In this document: positions 34,644-47,700 of the stretch, one piece after another
How the letters are laid out: the number at the start of each line of letters is the position of its first letter
Numbering within the stretch: the first letter of the stretch is position 1
Source of the DNA: Aotearoamyces nothofagi
Taxonomy: Eukaryota > Ascomycota > Leotiomycetes > Leotiales > Tympanidaceae
Assembly: GCA_015345905.1 (NCBI GenBank)
Contig: JADDTR010000020.1
Coordinates: 248,001-312,000 of the forward strand
Length of the DNA: 64,000 nucleotides
Reading direction: 5' to 3'
The notes under the pieces: model-generated
Database searches by the model: none
Told to the model about the DNA's origin: nothing
Seen by the model: the letters and a program-made list of their open reading frames with translations, nothing else
Made by a program: the position numbers and the translations under genes

Positions 34644-37472
34644 CTAATAAACAAAGAAGCTCTGCGTCAGCGGCAGGCTCACTGCTGCTTCAGCTGTACA
34701 ATGCACACCATCAGCCTCAACCCTATAATTCTCGGGATCAACCTTCATCTGCGGCATCGCATCGTTGAACTTCATATCTCGTTTCCCAATATTTCTGCAG
34801 CCCTTCACTGCCTCAATGCGCTTCTTGAGCCCGTAGGATGCAATGTTGCCGCTTGAGATGGAGCTTTCGGATACGAAAAGTACAGAGGTGCTGGGAACGA
34901 GAGGCGCGAACATGGGGCGAGAGATGATAGGTTGAACCGTGGGGATAGAGGCATTGGGATCACCCTATTCGTGTAAGTAAGAGGTGTGTGGTATGAAGGT
35001 AACTGTAAGGATTTGGGAAAGAAACAAACCATTTGTGAGTAACTTATTAATCCGCTTTTAATTATAGTTGAAGGCTTGGTACCAAACCATGCTGGGTCCC
35101 AGACCACCAGATCCGCTAGCTTACCAATCTCGACACTGCCAATTACATGACCCATTCCTTGGGCAATGGCCGGGTTGATTGTGTACTTGCTAACGTATCT
35201 CTTTACTCTGAAATTATCTGCTCCTGTCCCTTCATCTTCTTTCAATATGCCACGCTGGACTTTGTTCTTGTGGGCTGTATTCCATGTTCGTAGTATTACT
35301 TCACCACAACGGCCCATGGCTTGCGAGTCCGAGGACATCATGCTGATGGCACCTAGATCATGTAGCACATCTTCTGCGGCGATGGTCTCTGCACGGATTC
35401 GTGATTCAGCGAAGGCGACGTCTTCCGGAATATTCTTGCTCAAATGATGGCAGACCATCAACATGTCAAGATGCTCATCAAGAGTGTTCCTAGTGTAAGG
35501 TCTTGTTGGGTTTGTAGAACTAGGGAGAACGTTGGCGTGCTCCACAACACTGATAATATCAGGAGCGTGGCCTCCGCCAGCACCTTCGGTGTGATACGTG
35601 TGGATGGTACGGTCTTTGAAGGCTGCAATCGTGGATTCAACGAAGCCAGATTCATTAAGAGTATCAGTATGAATCAAGCACTGGACATCCATCTCATCAC
35701 AGACAGTCAGGCACGAATCGATGGCAGACGGAGTAGAGCCCCAATCTTCGTGAAGCTTGAGACCACAGGCTCCGGCAACAACCTGTTCGCGAAGAGCAAG
35801 AGGGTTACTATCGTTACCCTTGCCAGTAATTCCAAAATTGAGGGGTAACTCATCACACGCCTGCAACATCTGACGCATGTAATTCTTGCCAGGAGTACAA
35901 GTCGTTGCGCTTGTACCCGCACTAAAACATGTCAGTATTGTGGAAACAAGGGGAAGAGGAATACCACCTTGGGCCAGTACCGCCTCCAAGCATGGTAGTA
36001 ATACCAGAAGAAATCGCTTCATAAGCTTGCTGAGGACAGATAAAATGAATATGCGTGTCAATCCCGCCAGCAGTGATGATCTTCCCTTCACCAGCGATGA
36101 CATCAGTGCAGGAACCAATGATCAAGTTTTCAGTGACACCTTCCATGACGTCTGGATTACCAGCCTTGCCAACACCCACAATAATACCATCCTTGACACC
36201 AATGTCAGCCTTGTATATACCGGTCCAATCCACGATAAGAGCGTTCACAATGACCAGATCCAAGGTATCCTCATCGGATCTGCCAGTGGCCTGGCCCATA
36301 CCCTCTCGCAAGGTTTTGCCGCCGCCGAATTTGCACTCGTCTCCATATGTTGTGAGATCTTTTTCAACCTTAATCCAGAGGTCAGTGCTCCCCAGTCTGA
36401 TGGTATCACCGACAGTGGGCCCAAACATGGTTGCGTAAGCTGCTCTGTCCATCTCAAAAGGTGTGATATGCGCCATATCACCGGGGGGTGCTGGCGTATG
36501 CGCAAATCCGCCTTCCTGTAGCTTTATGAGGATCTCGTCTGCACGGGCCAAATCTACAACTCCTGATGCCACGTGGTTTCCGCCACGAATAACCTTGTGT
36601 CCACCAATCTCCACAAGCGTGACTGTCTTAGTATCGCCTGGCTCGAACCGTACCGATGTGCCTGCGGCGATATCAAGTCTATAGCCATAGGCCTTGATGC
36701 GATCGAAGTCGAGCTGTGGGTTCGTTTCGATGAAATGATAATGAGATCCAATCTGCTCCTATTAGCGTGGCAGCTCACTTGGCCATTTATATACTGACCT
36801 GTATAGGCCTGTCTCCTTTGCTGACAACCTTCAACCGGATCCTGCGTCTCCCAGAGTTCAATTGCACCTTTCCTTTGACGGTCACGACCGCACCCGGCAA
36901 TTTTGTCCCCTCGTACTTCTCATCCACTTCTAGCTCGAAGATCTCCTTATCGGGCATCGGCAGAAAGCTGCCATACAGTGCTTTTTCCAGATCACCATCG
37001 TCGCTACTGATTGGGTGGTGTACAGTTACGAGGTAAGTTCCAGTCGGGAATGTGCCCTCGACCATGATCTCGGTGAGCGTAGATACAACGGATGGGAGGA
37101 CATGTCGACGACCAAGCATTGTGGCACCAATGGACATGAGATCAGCCACTGTATGATGGCCATCGCGAATGAGCTAGGAACGTAGCTCTGTTAGCAATAA
37201 CTCGGTCGGGGAGCTTTCAGGACATACCTCTTGCAGATTATTTGCGATCAGAGCCTGGGGACTAGAGTTAGCAATTGGCCACAGAACTGGCTGAAGAGAG
37301 ACCTCACGCAGGCCTCAGAGTGGTTCAGCTTAACCCCTCGTGCCAATCGCCGTTGTGCCAGCAATCCAAGCTGGGAAATGGCTAGCTTGTCGATCTGGGT
37401 GGGACATAATCAGTAAAGCAACACCGGGCAGTGTATGACAATGGTACAGACCTCCTTTGGGATGAGGTGCAT
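34644..37472 (-). CDS. ure1: urease, nickel-dependent
   Basis: Seven exons (37472-37452, 37394-37308, 37254-37228, 37173-36799, 36752-35968, 35921-35030, 34964-34644) give 835 residues, near the 840 of plant urease. The first three exons are tiny (21, 87 and 27 nt). The gamma, beta and alpha regions are fused as in eukaryotes. Active-site features are present: the nickel ligands H404 and H406 in DTHIHF, the Lys to be carbamylated in GLKLHEDWG (K487), [24 protein letters not shown], the flap MVCHHL with the reactive Cys, and [15 protein letters not shown]. The protein ends in the usual SFFVY-like tail (PLTQSFFVY). It hydrolyses urea to ammonia and CO2 in the cytoplasm and needs accessory proteins for nickel loading, none of which are in this window. 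Confidence 0.95.
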
Positions 37473-38170
37473 CTTGAAGTCTCAAGTCACAGTTCGTCTT
37501 GCTGGTGGGAATGCCAATCCTAATTTTCACGGAGTAATGGAGTCGCGACCGCACAGATGTCGTTGTCAGCGCATACCCCGCAGAGACAGACATTGACTGT
37601 AGACACACGGTGGTGGATGTGTGCGATAAGCATGAACAGGGGTGCTGATTAGCGGCCGGAGGGAGATCTTACTGTAGCTAGCCTATCGGGAATGCCGCAT
37701 GTGCTTGTACCTAGGTACAGTACCTCAGCGAGGGGTCCATATACTGCATAATAACACCAAGCCCTCACAGCCATCATGGCTGGTTTAAGTGTCTGCATAT
37801 GTAGTAATGCACATTGGCATTGGTATTTGTTCTCGTAATCCGCACTTTGAGATGGCCGTCTATACTCGTGATAGTGACTTGCGGAATAGCTGCCCGGCGA
37901 GCCCAATCAACACTCGACATCAAATGCCATTATACACGTCATTATACAATAGACGCCACCTTCTCCACACTTAACCCAATAGCCAACCCAGTATCCCTAA
38001 AACACATCCCTAAAATGCCGTCAAGTTTGGAACCGATTCCCCGAAGCTCTAAACGCTGGTCATATATCATTTAATCATATTTCCCTATAACACAGGGAAA
38101 ATCTTCGTTAACGCTCTCCGCCCTAAGGTACCAGATACATTAGTAATTAGTATGTAGATCTATTGAATAT
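37473..38170. promoter_or_regulatory. urease promoter region with GATA-type sites
   Basis: Gene-free DNA upstream of urease and downstream of the RING-ligase stop. GATAAG occurs at 37625-37630, and CCTATCGG (GATAGG on the other strand) near 37681-37688. Both fit the HGATAR consensus of the nitrogen regulator AreA/NIT2, which often controls fungal urease. Such motifs are common by chance, so this is a weak inference. Confidence 0.3.
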
Positions 38171-40067
38171 TCACGTACATCTCGGCTGCCCACGTGCTGC
38201 CATGTCCATATCATCCACCACTGCGGTCTCCGGGAGCCCTTGTGCTCGTTGCCGAACAACCTCGACTTCTTGACCTAAAATACTAGAGTCTGCCGGCTGG
38301 GCGACGCTGGGACGAACCTGCATCTCTAAATCCGCCGCGGTTCGCGCTCGAGAGTTTATATCGTTTTGCCCACTGGATAGTCGGCGTCCAAATGATCGCC
38401 AACCGGGAACTCCTAGAGCCCAAGTACCATCATCGACATGTCTATTGACGTTGATTGAGAGTCGCGGTCTTAATCGCCTGATTGCACGCTCACGTCTCAC
38501 CATAGCATTTGTAATCTCAGCAGGACAGCACCTGGCATTCATCAGTGACATAGATTAGCTTATAGAGAGAGAACACGAACCCTAGCGGTAGAGCACTCTT
38601 CTTGCACATAGGGCATAGAGAGCTGCTAATGCTCAAGAAGCTGTCAATACACTGCGGATGAAAGATATGGTGGCAAGGGAGCTCCCGAATAATGCTATCC
38701 CTGGATTCGAAATCATCTAAACAAATGGGACAAGTAGGTTGTGCCTGTGGTAGATAGTCGTGGGCGTGTATACAGGTGCTGCGTATTAGCTGGCGCCAAG
38801 AACTGATGTCACTGACCGACGGAAGCTCCTTAGATAGAGTCGAGTCTCTAGAGTCGAAGTTGCGTTTTTTGTCTGAATCGGAACTAGTAGTGTTCATGTC
38901 GACATCCTTTTCTTCGGCAGGTGCACGATGAATTCCGTCATCCTCACACCTGTAGACAAATAGTGGAAACGTATTAATGATCTCCCTGGGAACGGTCAAA
39001 CGCTTAATGCCCAAAGCCTCCAAATTGACATCACCTGACGCAACACGACGACGTAGTGCCTCACGACGCCTTCGCTGGATATACTGCATGGTACATGATA
39101 TTGTTACAAGAACGAGAAGAAGGACTCCAAGTATCACCAACAGAAACACCCAGAACTCGGGCAGGGTCGAAGTTTTTCCGGTTCCGATCTCTGTGAATAT
39201 TCTGGCATAATCTCGAGGATCTAGTTCGTAGTTCGTTATCAATTCCTCACCGTATGGCACGTTGGTTAGATTTCCAGAATATTGACTCAGTTGGTACATC
39301 ATCTGATCCCCGATACGCCCAGGAACAGCGTATACTGGCCAATGATGGGTTGATTTCCAAGAACCGCCGTCATTTAGATTCCACGCGGCTGAACTTACTG
39401 GAGGAGGTTGTGATGTGCCACCGTCTGGAAGATAGAATATGAATGCCCGAATAGGGTCAAACGTTGCAGCCATGAGAAATGACTGCGTGCAGGCAGCATT
39501 TATCCACGGTGCTAATGCAATAAGATTGAGATCTTCAATGGGTAGATTTGCCTGCCTAGTAACATTGACAGGTATGTATGATTTCGATAAATTCGCGCAC
39601 GCATCAGTGATCTGGAGATCCGGCACATAAAGCAGTCCCTTGATAAGACCACTTGCATCGGCATCATTGGTGGAGAGTGTCTGAAGATTGTCGGTAATCT
39701 TTTGATCGAAGGATATATTACTCTGTGAAGGAGTTAGTAGGATTTGATGCATTGAGAAGATTGCAATAGTTACTGGCACTCGTGCGGGATCAATACCGGT
39801 CTTTGTAGATCCCCATACGGGATCTGGGAATACAATCCTATCGAAAGATCAGTCAAGCTATCGACAACAAAGACGGATGAACGGGAGTAGTAGCTGGCAG
39901 AAAATGACGTGATGTGACCTTGAGGACCAAAGCCATGCCGTGAAGCAACCGAGATTCGAGCACGATTTGTAATGAGATACTATACGAAGGTGTACCAGTA
40001 CATACACGAAGTTATCTATTTCTGTTGCAGCTAATCTCGAAGTCAGCCATGTGTTTAAAGAAACCAT
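38171..40067 (-). CDS. PA-TM-RING membrane E3 ubiquitin ligase
   Basis: Proposed exons 40067-40006, 39837-38581 and 38531-38171 give 559 residues. The lumenal part begins IVFPDPVWGSTKTGIDPA and contains a PA-like domain (SGLIKGLLYVPDL, LIALAPWINAACTQSF, AFIFYLPDG, YQLSQYSGNLTNVPYG). One membrane segment lies at about 246-270 (FWVFLLVILGVLLLVLVTI), followed by RRRREALRRR and ALGIKRLTVP. A RING-H2 finger at about 390-433 has CPICLDDF, CHHIFHPQC and CPMC. The tail holds RRLRPRLSINV. This is the layout of PA-TM-RING ligases that ubiquitinate proteins at endosome or vacuole membranes. The start is uncertain: ATG 40067 gives no signal peptide. An ATG at 40154 followed by a 41-nt intron would add a hydrophobic leader (MCMFLLPISQSIIAWL) that suits the family better. 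Confidence 0.78.
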
Positions 40068-40866
40068 CTAATACGATAGGTGGTGACGGTGCTATCGAAA
40101 CCGCACAAGCCATGCGATAATCGACTGGGAAATTGGGAGTAGAAACATACACATGCTGAAGGGTTCACTGAGACAATGCACCAACGTCGAGCCAGTTGCA
40201 GATGCCTGCGGATGAATTATTTGAGGGAAAGAACATATGGATGAGCGATCGTGAAGTAGAGGAGATGTTGGATTAAATGGCTGAAGGGCTGAAGGGCTGA
40301 TGAGCTCTGGTCGAGCTATCCCAGTAGGTCACAACTACACCAGCTAGTGTACATACTGGAAATCGGGGAGGGAGCGCTATAGTCCCCACTGAATTGCGGG
40401 CAGCGACGCTACGCTGGAGACGATGGCTTGGCAAAAGCTTGTCTCGAAATTGAATCGGGGCAAAGTACAGGATTGTACGTATGGATGCAGTACAATTAAC
40501 AAGCATTGTAACGTTGGAGAAGGTTAATTGCTTTCTATTTACGGCATTAAAAGGTGCTCGATTCCAATCCAATGCACGCAATTGCTGTGCCATTTCGTGA
40601 TTTCGGGGTCACAGAAACCATTGTCCCCACCCTCACGCGGTAGGGAAATTTTGTCATTATGCCTGAGGCACCAATTCAAGACGCGGCCGCTGCGGCTGAC
40701 TCCATTGGTAAAAGACCTCAACTGGAACGATATAACGCGCTCGCTGTACAAACAACTCGGCACGATACAATAACCCTAACCCCATCCCCAACGAGCCCAT
40801 TCCACCTCACAAAATTGCCAGCCAAGCCCGATAGCTCGCACTCGGTCTTCATTCGAAATATACGCA
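40068..40866. promoter_or_regulatory. divergent promoter, RING ligase / ada3
   Basis: About 800 bases shared by two genes transcribed away from each other. The left 90-200 bases may include the true first exon of the RING ligase. An open frame starting at 40659 overlaps the ada3 start in another frame and is not accepted. No strong motif was seen. Confidence 0.45.
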
Positions 40867-43394
40867 ATGCCTCCTGCTCCTGCCCAGAAGGGCACTGGCA
40901 AGAGAGCGGGAGCGCCTAGGGATATACGACAATCACGCAGTCGCAATACCACTCCGAGCTCAGTTGGTGGAGGCGCTGCAATCAGTAGCACTGAGACCAC
41001 GAGTCAATATCTGATGTTAAAAATGGAACCCTTCCCACATGCGTCCTACGATGAAATAGTCGATCCTCAAGGGGGGTCTTCAATTCCTGATTCTAAGACC
41101 CTGGACCACATTATCGAATCAATAGACCGCCTTCTTACTGTAGCTGAAGCACGGGGTCATGTCTGCGACCGAGGCATGAGATTGTTGTCTAATCAGCGTA
41201 AAGACAGGGTCGAGACGGACCGTAGGGAACAGGAGCATAAAGAGAGGCTTATTCGAGATCGAGAAGCTGCGGACGAGGTAGAACGTGGTAGACAAGCCAG
41301 CAAGATGAAGAAGAAAGAGAAGTCTGGTAAAGCAAAGGAAGATCGTCAACTGACACATGGTGCTCATGGCCTAGCTGCACAGGATGGCACACATTTCGGT
41401 AAGTCAAAAACTGTAAAAAGTATATGCTCTCCTAATTGTAGAACTGGAAAAAGCATGATCTCCATGCATCACATTTGCGGCAATCCATATTTAGCACTAG
41501 TGTGTTAAATGTACATTTGTTACGCGCCTATTGTATATGCATACAATGCCCAAGGACGCTTTCAATTGCGGTCATTAAGATACTAAAACACGTGCTACAA
41601 CATGGTCTCAAGCAGCTTATTTGCAATAATAAGATTCTAGCTGTATAAGAAGAACATGCAAAGGATTTAGGTTTGGTTCTAGCACGCCCAGCTATGAACG
41701 GCCCACTTGCTGAGAGCCCAGCACCTCAGAAAGGACTTAGAAAAGTTTCAGTTCCTCCTTCGAGACGTACAGTTGCGAAAAGCCCGATCACTAAGAACCC
41801 AACCCCGCGCAAAGGACGTACAAAGGGCCAAACTCCAGTTCCAGATCGAATTTCTGCTCGTATAGCTGCTAGAAGATCGTTAGCTAACAGTGTTCAAGAT
41901 GGAGCTCCTACTCCTTCTCCACGTCCCGCGGAACGAAAACCTGTTCGCGCGATGTCTGGGGATGGAGACTCGGCCAGCTCATCACTTTCTCCTGTGGAGC
42001 AGACTACCCCGGCAGCAGATCTTATGGAGACTAAACCCGATGCTCAAGACACGGCCGCAGACGACGATAGTGACCTTGACGAGCACCAACCTCCTCCAGC
42101 ACCTGCTGTTCCCCACCTTCTAACATTTGGCGATGACCCTTGGGAATTTCCCGACCCAACAGTCTATGAAATTCGCGACGTCAAACCTAGCATGAGCGAA
42201 GAAGAGATTAAGGAGATATACTCTGTTGCAGATTATCCTCACAATGATCTGCATGAGTTAATCCCTGGCACACCCCCCGACAAAGACTTCAGTAATGCTA
42301 AACCTACGAATCAGGTACAAGCAACAACATTCGCAGCATATTCCGACCAGTATATGCGGCAGTTCACAGAAGAAGACTTGGCCTTTCTCCGCGATCGAGG
42401 CGACCGGGCAACCCCCTTTATCATTCCACGCCGCGGCAAGAAGCATTACACCGAGGTTTGGGCCGAAGAGGACGGCGCTATGTCTGTTGACAATCCAAGA
42501 CAAGGACGCGACAAGCTTCCTGCTAATCAACCGCGCGGTAGCATTGAAGACCTTGATGATAATGTCGCCGAGACAGACGAAGTTTCCGTTGGGCCAGTTT
42601 TGTCACGACTACTCTCCCTTATGAGGCCAGAGCATCGTGCCCCTCCCGCCGAAACTACGAACGGTACAGCCAATGGTGATATCAGCATGAACGGTGATGC
42701 CAATGCCGATCTTAATGATATGCTCGGCATTGAGCCACCAGCACCTGCAGTAGCTGCACCAATTCCTCCAGCCACTTTCATGACCGAGTCTTCTACAGAA
42801 TCCTGGAAAAAGGCGAATCACCCTAAACTGGACCACGCCCAAGTCGATGAGCGTTTAAAGCAGGAGCTTCGATTTCTCGGATTTCTACCGGAAGATACTG
42901 AACCAGATTACGATGCCCATCGCGATGATGATGTTGCTGCTCGTCTGCGCGCCCTTCAGGCGCAGCTCAAAGAGCAGTCAATTATCAACGGTGCACGCAA
43001 GGCTCGTATGATGGACCTCGTCAAGGAACGTATGGCGCACCAGGAGTACACCACCATTCTTGAAGATCTTGATAGCCAAGTTCAGACTGCTTTCTCAAAG
43101 CGTACGCGTACGATGGGCAAGAACAAAAAGACGAAGCGACCTGGTGGGGCTGGTGGCGGAAGTCACTTCGTAGGTGCAGGATCGGTAGCTCGACCAGGGA
43201 TTGGCGATATGACAAAGACGCTGATGGAGCGGAGAAAAAAGTGGATTGATGGTATTGGACCGGTGTTTGATAAAGAGGTTGGGAAGGTTCCGAGGACTAA
43301 GGATCCAGGAAGCTCGATCTTCAAGGATGAGGATATGGCGGATTACGTTAGGAGGGAGCGGGAGAGTTGGGACGAGGAGGCTGAAGAGGATTAA
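40867..43394 (+). CDS. ngg1: SAGA complex subunit Ada3/Ngg1
   Basis: Two exons (40867-41398, 41671-43394) give 751 residues. The N-terminal half has a charged coiled region ([34 protein letters not shown]) and Pro/Ser-rich linkers. The conserved block includes [56 protein letters not shown] and [12 protein letters not shown]. The C-terminal Ada3 domain contains [53 protein letters not shown] and [17 protein letters not shown]. Ada3 links Gcn5 and Ada2 in SAGA and ADA histone acetyltransferase complexes in the nucleus. The intron is 272 nt, longer than most here; a 3' splice site at 41440 would be used only if a further small exon (ELEKA, then stop) were spliced, which I did not find. The start MPPAPAQKG is chosen over the other-frame ATG at 40659. 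Confidence 0.9.
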
Positions 43395-44756
43395 TGATAG
43401 GATTTTACTGTATCTTGCTATGGCGTTTGAACTGGTTGCCATCTAATTTGGCACCTGTGGCTTGGAGGAGTTCCATAGTAAAGGATACGATACTTGCTTG
43501 GTTCTCTACGGAGATAAAGGGTGCAACGCAAGTCCAAGCTAGATCGTTCTAGTATCATGCTCAAGGCTTGTCCCAGTTGTCTTGTCAATGTTGTCAATGT
43601 TATTAATGGAGATGCCTCAAACACTTGCTAGGGGCTGCTATTTCTCTTTCCAAAAGTAGGAATAGCTACATTATTTGAGTCTTCATACTTGACGTGGTGT
43701 GTAACTTCGCGTAGCTTAATGTCGGAAACTCACTATGATTATAGTATAGGATGATGTTTTAGAGACCTTCACCTGCCCGCGAATCTACTAGAAACGGCCT
43801 ATGAACTACTCGCGACTGCCATTGTAGTAGGTACATATCTAAATCTTTCTTGGTGCATCTTTATAAATTGATCGGTAATTGAAACCGCGGTATCCATATT
43901 CGAGCTACATGAAAGAATCTGTCATCTAGCCTATAAAGAAAGGTAATGGTGAGATGTATCATGTATCATGTATGCTAAATGCTTGTAGTGATGTATGCAT
44001 TATTTATTGAGCGACTTCCCGGCTTTCCGGCATTTCATATAAAACCAATACATGCAGTATCTCTTGCTCAGGGAATTTGACAGCTAGGGGCCCGTACTGC
44101 TGATAATATAGAACGCTTATTACGAGTAAGGTCCCATTTGACCTCATTGATACGCGTTTTCCAGCGTCCTCGAGTTTGCGGGGCCGTGGACCCTGTAAAG
44201 AGGCGGGCGACACGGCTGAGCGAGATTCATTGAACAGCTCATGCCAGGACACAGTATTGCTAAATACTATTAAATCAAGGGAATCAGTATTGTATGAATT
44301 TACAGATTTTGGATACATTCCTCTGTGTTGAAAAACTCGTAGTTGAGGCAAGAGACCGACCCGAGATGGCCAGCGCATTTATTCCCGTCAAATCCGTCCG
44401 AACATACGTCACGCTAGTTCGATATCGAAGTTACAATACCCGTCCGTAGAAACGATCAAGGCTGCAATCGTAAGCGCAAGCTCCGCACCACATCATTCAC
44501 ATGTTTGCTGTAAGCTTCCGTCCTACTATAGCCGCAGACACCCGGTTTGTGATCGAGTATACAGAATCACTCGCAGAAAAGCTTGACACTATAGCAGCCT
44601 CAGCAATGCGATAGAGTTCCCAGTTTGCGTGCTGGGCGCGCCGCGAATATTCGAGCGTTGTGTTATCGACTGATCCACCTTTATTGCTCTCAAACTGTGG
44701 TTGGAACAAGTGCTGAAGAGCCTTGAACGCTGGGAGGCTACCCAGCGATCGACAGT
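43395..44756. other. intergenic region without recognised features
   Basis: About 1.36 kb downstream of ada3 and upstream of the 1181-residue gene. Short open frames on both strands lack domains. The last 300 bases should contain the promoter of the downstream gene. A small TGTATCATG duplication lies near 43957-43972. Confidence 0.5.
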
Positions 44757-47700
44757 ATGTTTTCATACTTGAGGCCTCATCGGCGCACACCATCAACTGC
44801 TACCTCACCAATTCCTGATCAGGTGCATTCCTGGGAACGTCCCTTACCTTATACAGCGGGCCATGTGCACCCCCAAGCCCTACGGACACAAGACGGAGAC
44901 ATGCAACACCAGCATTTCCTGTCTGTATCTCCACCATCTTTGCCACCGATTGCTCGAGTATCTTCGACGGAATATGATGAACCAGCAGATGATACGAACA
45001 TTGATGACGCCCACGCCCGAGACTTCAAGTTCCATCAATGGCCTCAAAACCTGCAGACGCGTCTCGTAGAGCCCTCTATTCAAAAATCTCAACAATGGAC
45101 ACATCAGCCAACTCCTCAGAGGTCAGAGACGGCGGATAACAGTTCTCCTACTCCACACTTAGGCATACTGAAAGCGAGATCTCCTACAAGCATCACCTCG
45201 GAACAAACCTCGAGACAAGGATTCGACAATAATCGTTCGGTACTTCCAGCACCTGAACATCAGACGAAATTCCTCCCTACTGGAAGAAGACCTGCTGGAA
45301 CTCGTATGCCGACTCCGCCGCCTGCGCCTACTGCAAACTCTACATTTACATTCGAGGCTATACAATCTCGTTCTAGCAAGGCGAGACTCAATCTCTTGAA
45401 CCCAATGTCACTACTTGCACGCCGGCGAACTTCTCACGCAATCCCCCAGCTCTCGCCGATACCGACCGTGCCAAACCTCTCACAATCAAAGCCTTCTGAC
45501 GGATATGATCCACGGATACGAGGGACGCGGGTCCATGATTTTAGCGCCCCTAGACCTAGACGAATTGTCTCAAATAATGACGTGCAGAACCTAGGAGATG
45601 CAGAAGTTGGGAATACCAAATACCAGCGTAGTCCGAGTTCGCAAATTTCGGAACAAAAGATTACTGAAGAAGATAAATCGAGCCCCTGGAGCGGTGGTAA
45701 TCATACCCCAGTATTCACTGAAGACTTTGAGGAACAGCAGTACCCTGCTACTGGACCCCATGTTCGAAAGGCGAGTGATATTTCAGATCTACCATTGCCT
45801 CGACCGCCATATGCCAATGGTATCAAGATTTCGAAAGAACAGCTGCCGCAGACCAGAATTGCTGAGTTTGTGGCCCCAAACGCGAACGAACTTTCAAGAA
45901 AGGCCAGCGCGAGAAAACCAGCATCAGATGTTGGCCCACCCGTGCCATCAAAGGACAATGCCGAGACCAGCCAACAAGGACATAATCGCTCGAATGACAA
46001 AAGTGTCACTTCCGTTGGAATTTCGCAAACACCTCTAAAACCGTCTCCATCAGTAAGTAAGACACGATCGCGAAATATATCGGAGGTTTCTACGAAAGAC
46101 ATGGCTCTGCTTGGCTTACCAAAGCATATGAAAAGCACTTCATCCAGGTTTAGCTTCGATATGATTGGTGCTACAAGCCAGGAGAAACTGTTGGAGGATC
46201 GCCATAGACAGAAGGCTCTAGAAAGGCAAAGCAGCAGCCCTGACTCGGAGGATCACGGCGAACGAGGTGATGAGTATGAAGAGGACGATTACAATTGTGA
46301 TAATATGGATGACGATGATGGTTTGGAGGAAAGAATACCAGGTGTCAACGCTGATTTGGAGGACGAAGAATTTGAAGACGAAAAGACTGGCCCAAATAAA
46401 GGAATGGGTGGATTTACATTCCATTCAATGGACCTACCAGTAGCTACAAATCCTGATACTCCTTTCGGTCCAGCCACGATAAATACATCAAGGGATGTGA
46501 ATGGTAACGCCGTTGGATTCGCAGTATCGAAAGATTCTCCAAACCCAGATCTCCATCCTACGCCACAGTCAGATATAGCTCTAGAAACCATAGCTGCGGA
46601 AAACTCCAAGAGCGATGAGCATCATATATCAGGTACTGGTTTGGGATTACGGGGCATTACCTTGGGACGTGGTGGCGATACCAAGGACCAGAATAGAGCA
46701 CAGTTTCAGGGGCCGTCATCTTCTTGGGAGTCACGACCAAACACCATCGATGATGACGATCTATATTTTGATGACGGCTTAATTGACCAGCTAGATGATA
46801 GCGTCGAGGGACATGAATTTGATGAGTCAGTCTTCGACAACGATGATACAGACGAGTATGGCCGTCCTTTACGTCCACTCTCCTCTCTCCCTACTCTGTA
46901 TTCACCGCCCCTCATCCAACACGATTCTCAAACACTTGATCCGGAAAAACGGAGCTTTGGCGGATCCAAGCGTACATCTCATGAGCAGCTTGACCAGAAG
47001 CAAGATCTATCATCAGAGTTGCAATCGTTGGATAAGCGTTTATCGAACATCTCATTTGCAGCATGTGTAGACCGACCACAATCCGCCAGTCCACCTTCAC
47101 TCAAACCAACTCCAAGCCTCACCCATGACACCCTTTCTGCCTACCAATCCGCCCTTGCTGCCGCTGCACACAAGGCTGCTGCTAATGGTCGATTTCGTCG
47201 TGACAGCGACTCAACTGTTCACTTCGATGAAAGCTCCAATGCTAGCCAGCTTGACCCTTCGCTTCAACTTTACTCGCCTGAATTAGAAGACGGGTTTGAC
47301 TATGACGATGCTCAAGAAGACGATGCTATCATAGCAGAAGCTAATGCTGAAGCTCTAGCAAATGATCGTGATGGCTTTTATGGCCAAGAGTTCGGCTTCT
47401 ACTCCGCACCTGCAGCATCAGAAGCTCAATATGCTAACGGAGGCTATTTCGGACCCCGCGGTGCTGATGGGCTAACTCGTAGCCAAAGCGGACGTGCAGC
47501 TCAACGCGAGCCAAACCTTACTCCGATCACAGAGCGTAGTGAGGCATCTAACCGAAATTCGACTATGAGCATGCAGTTTCCACACACAACTGGGCCTGTT
47601 CCTGGACCATTGAATAGTCCTGGGCTGGCACAGCTTGCAGGTATGATGAGCGAATATGACGAGGAGAATATGTCTTTGAGCGCGCTTCTAAAGCTACGCC

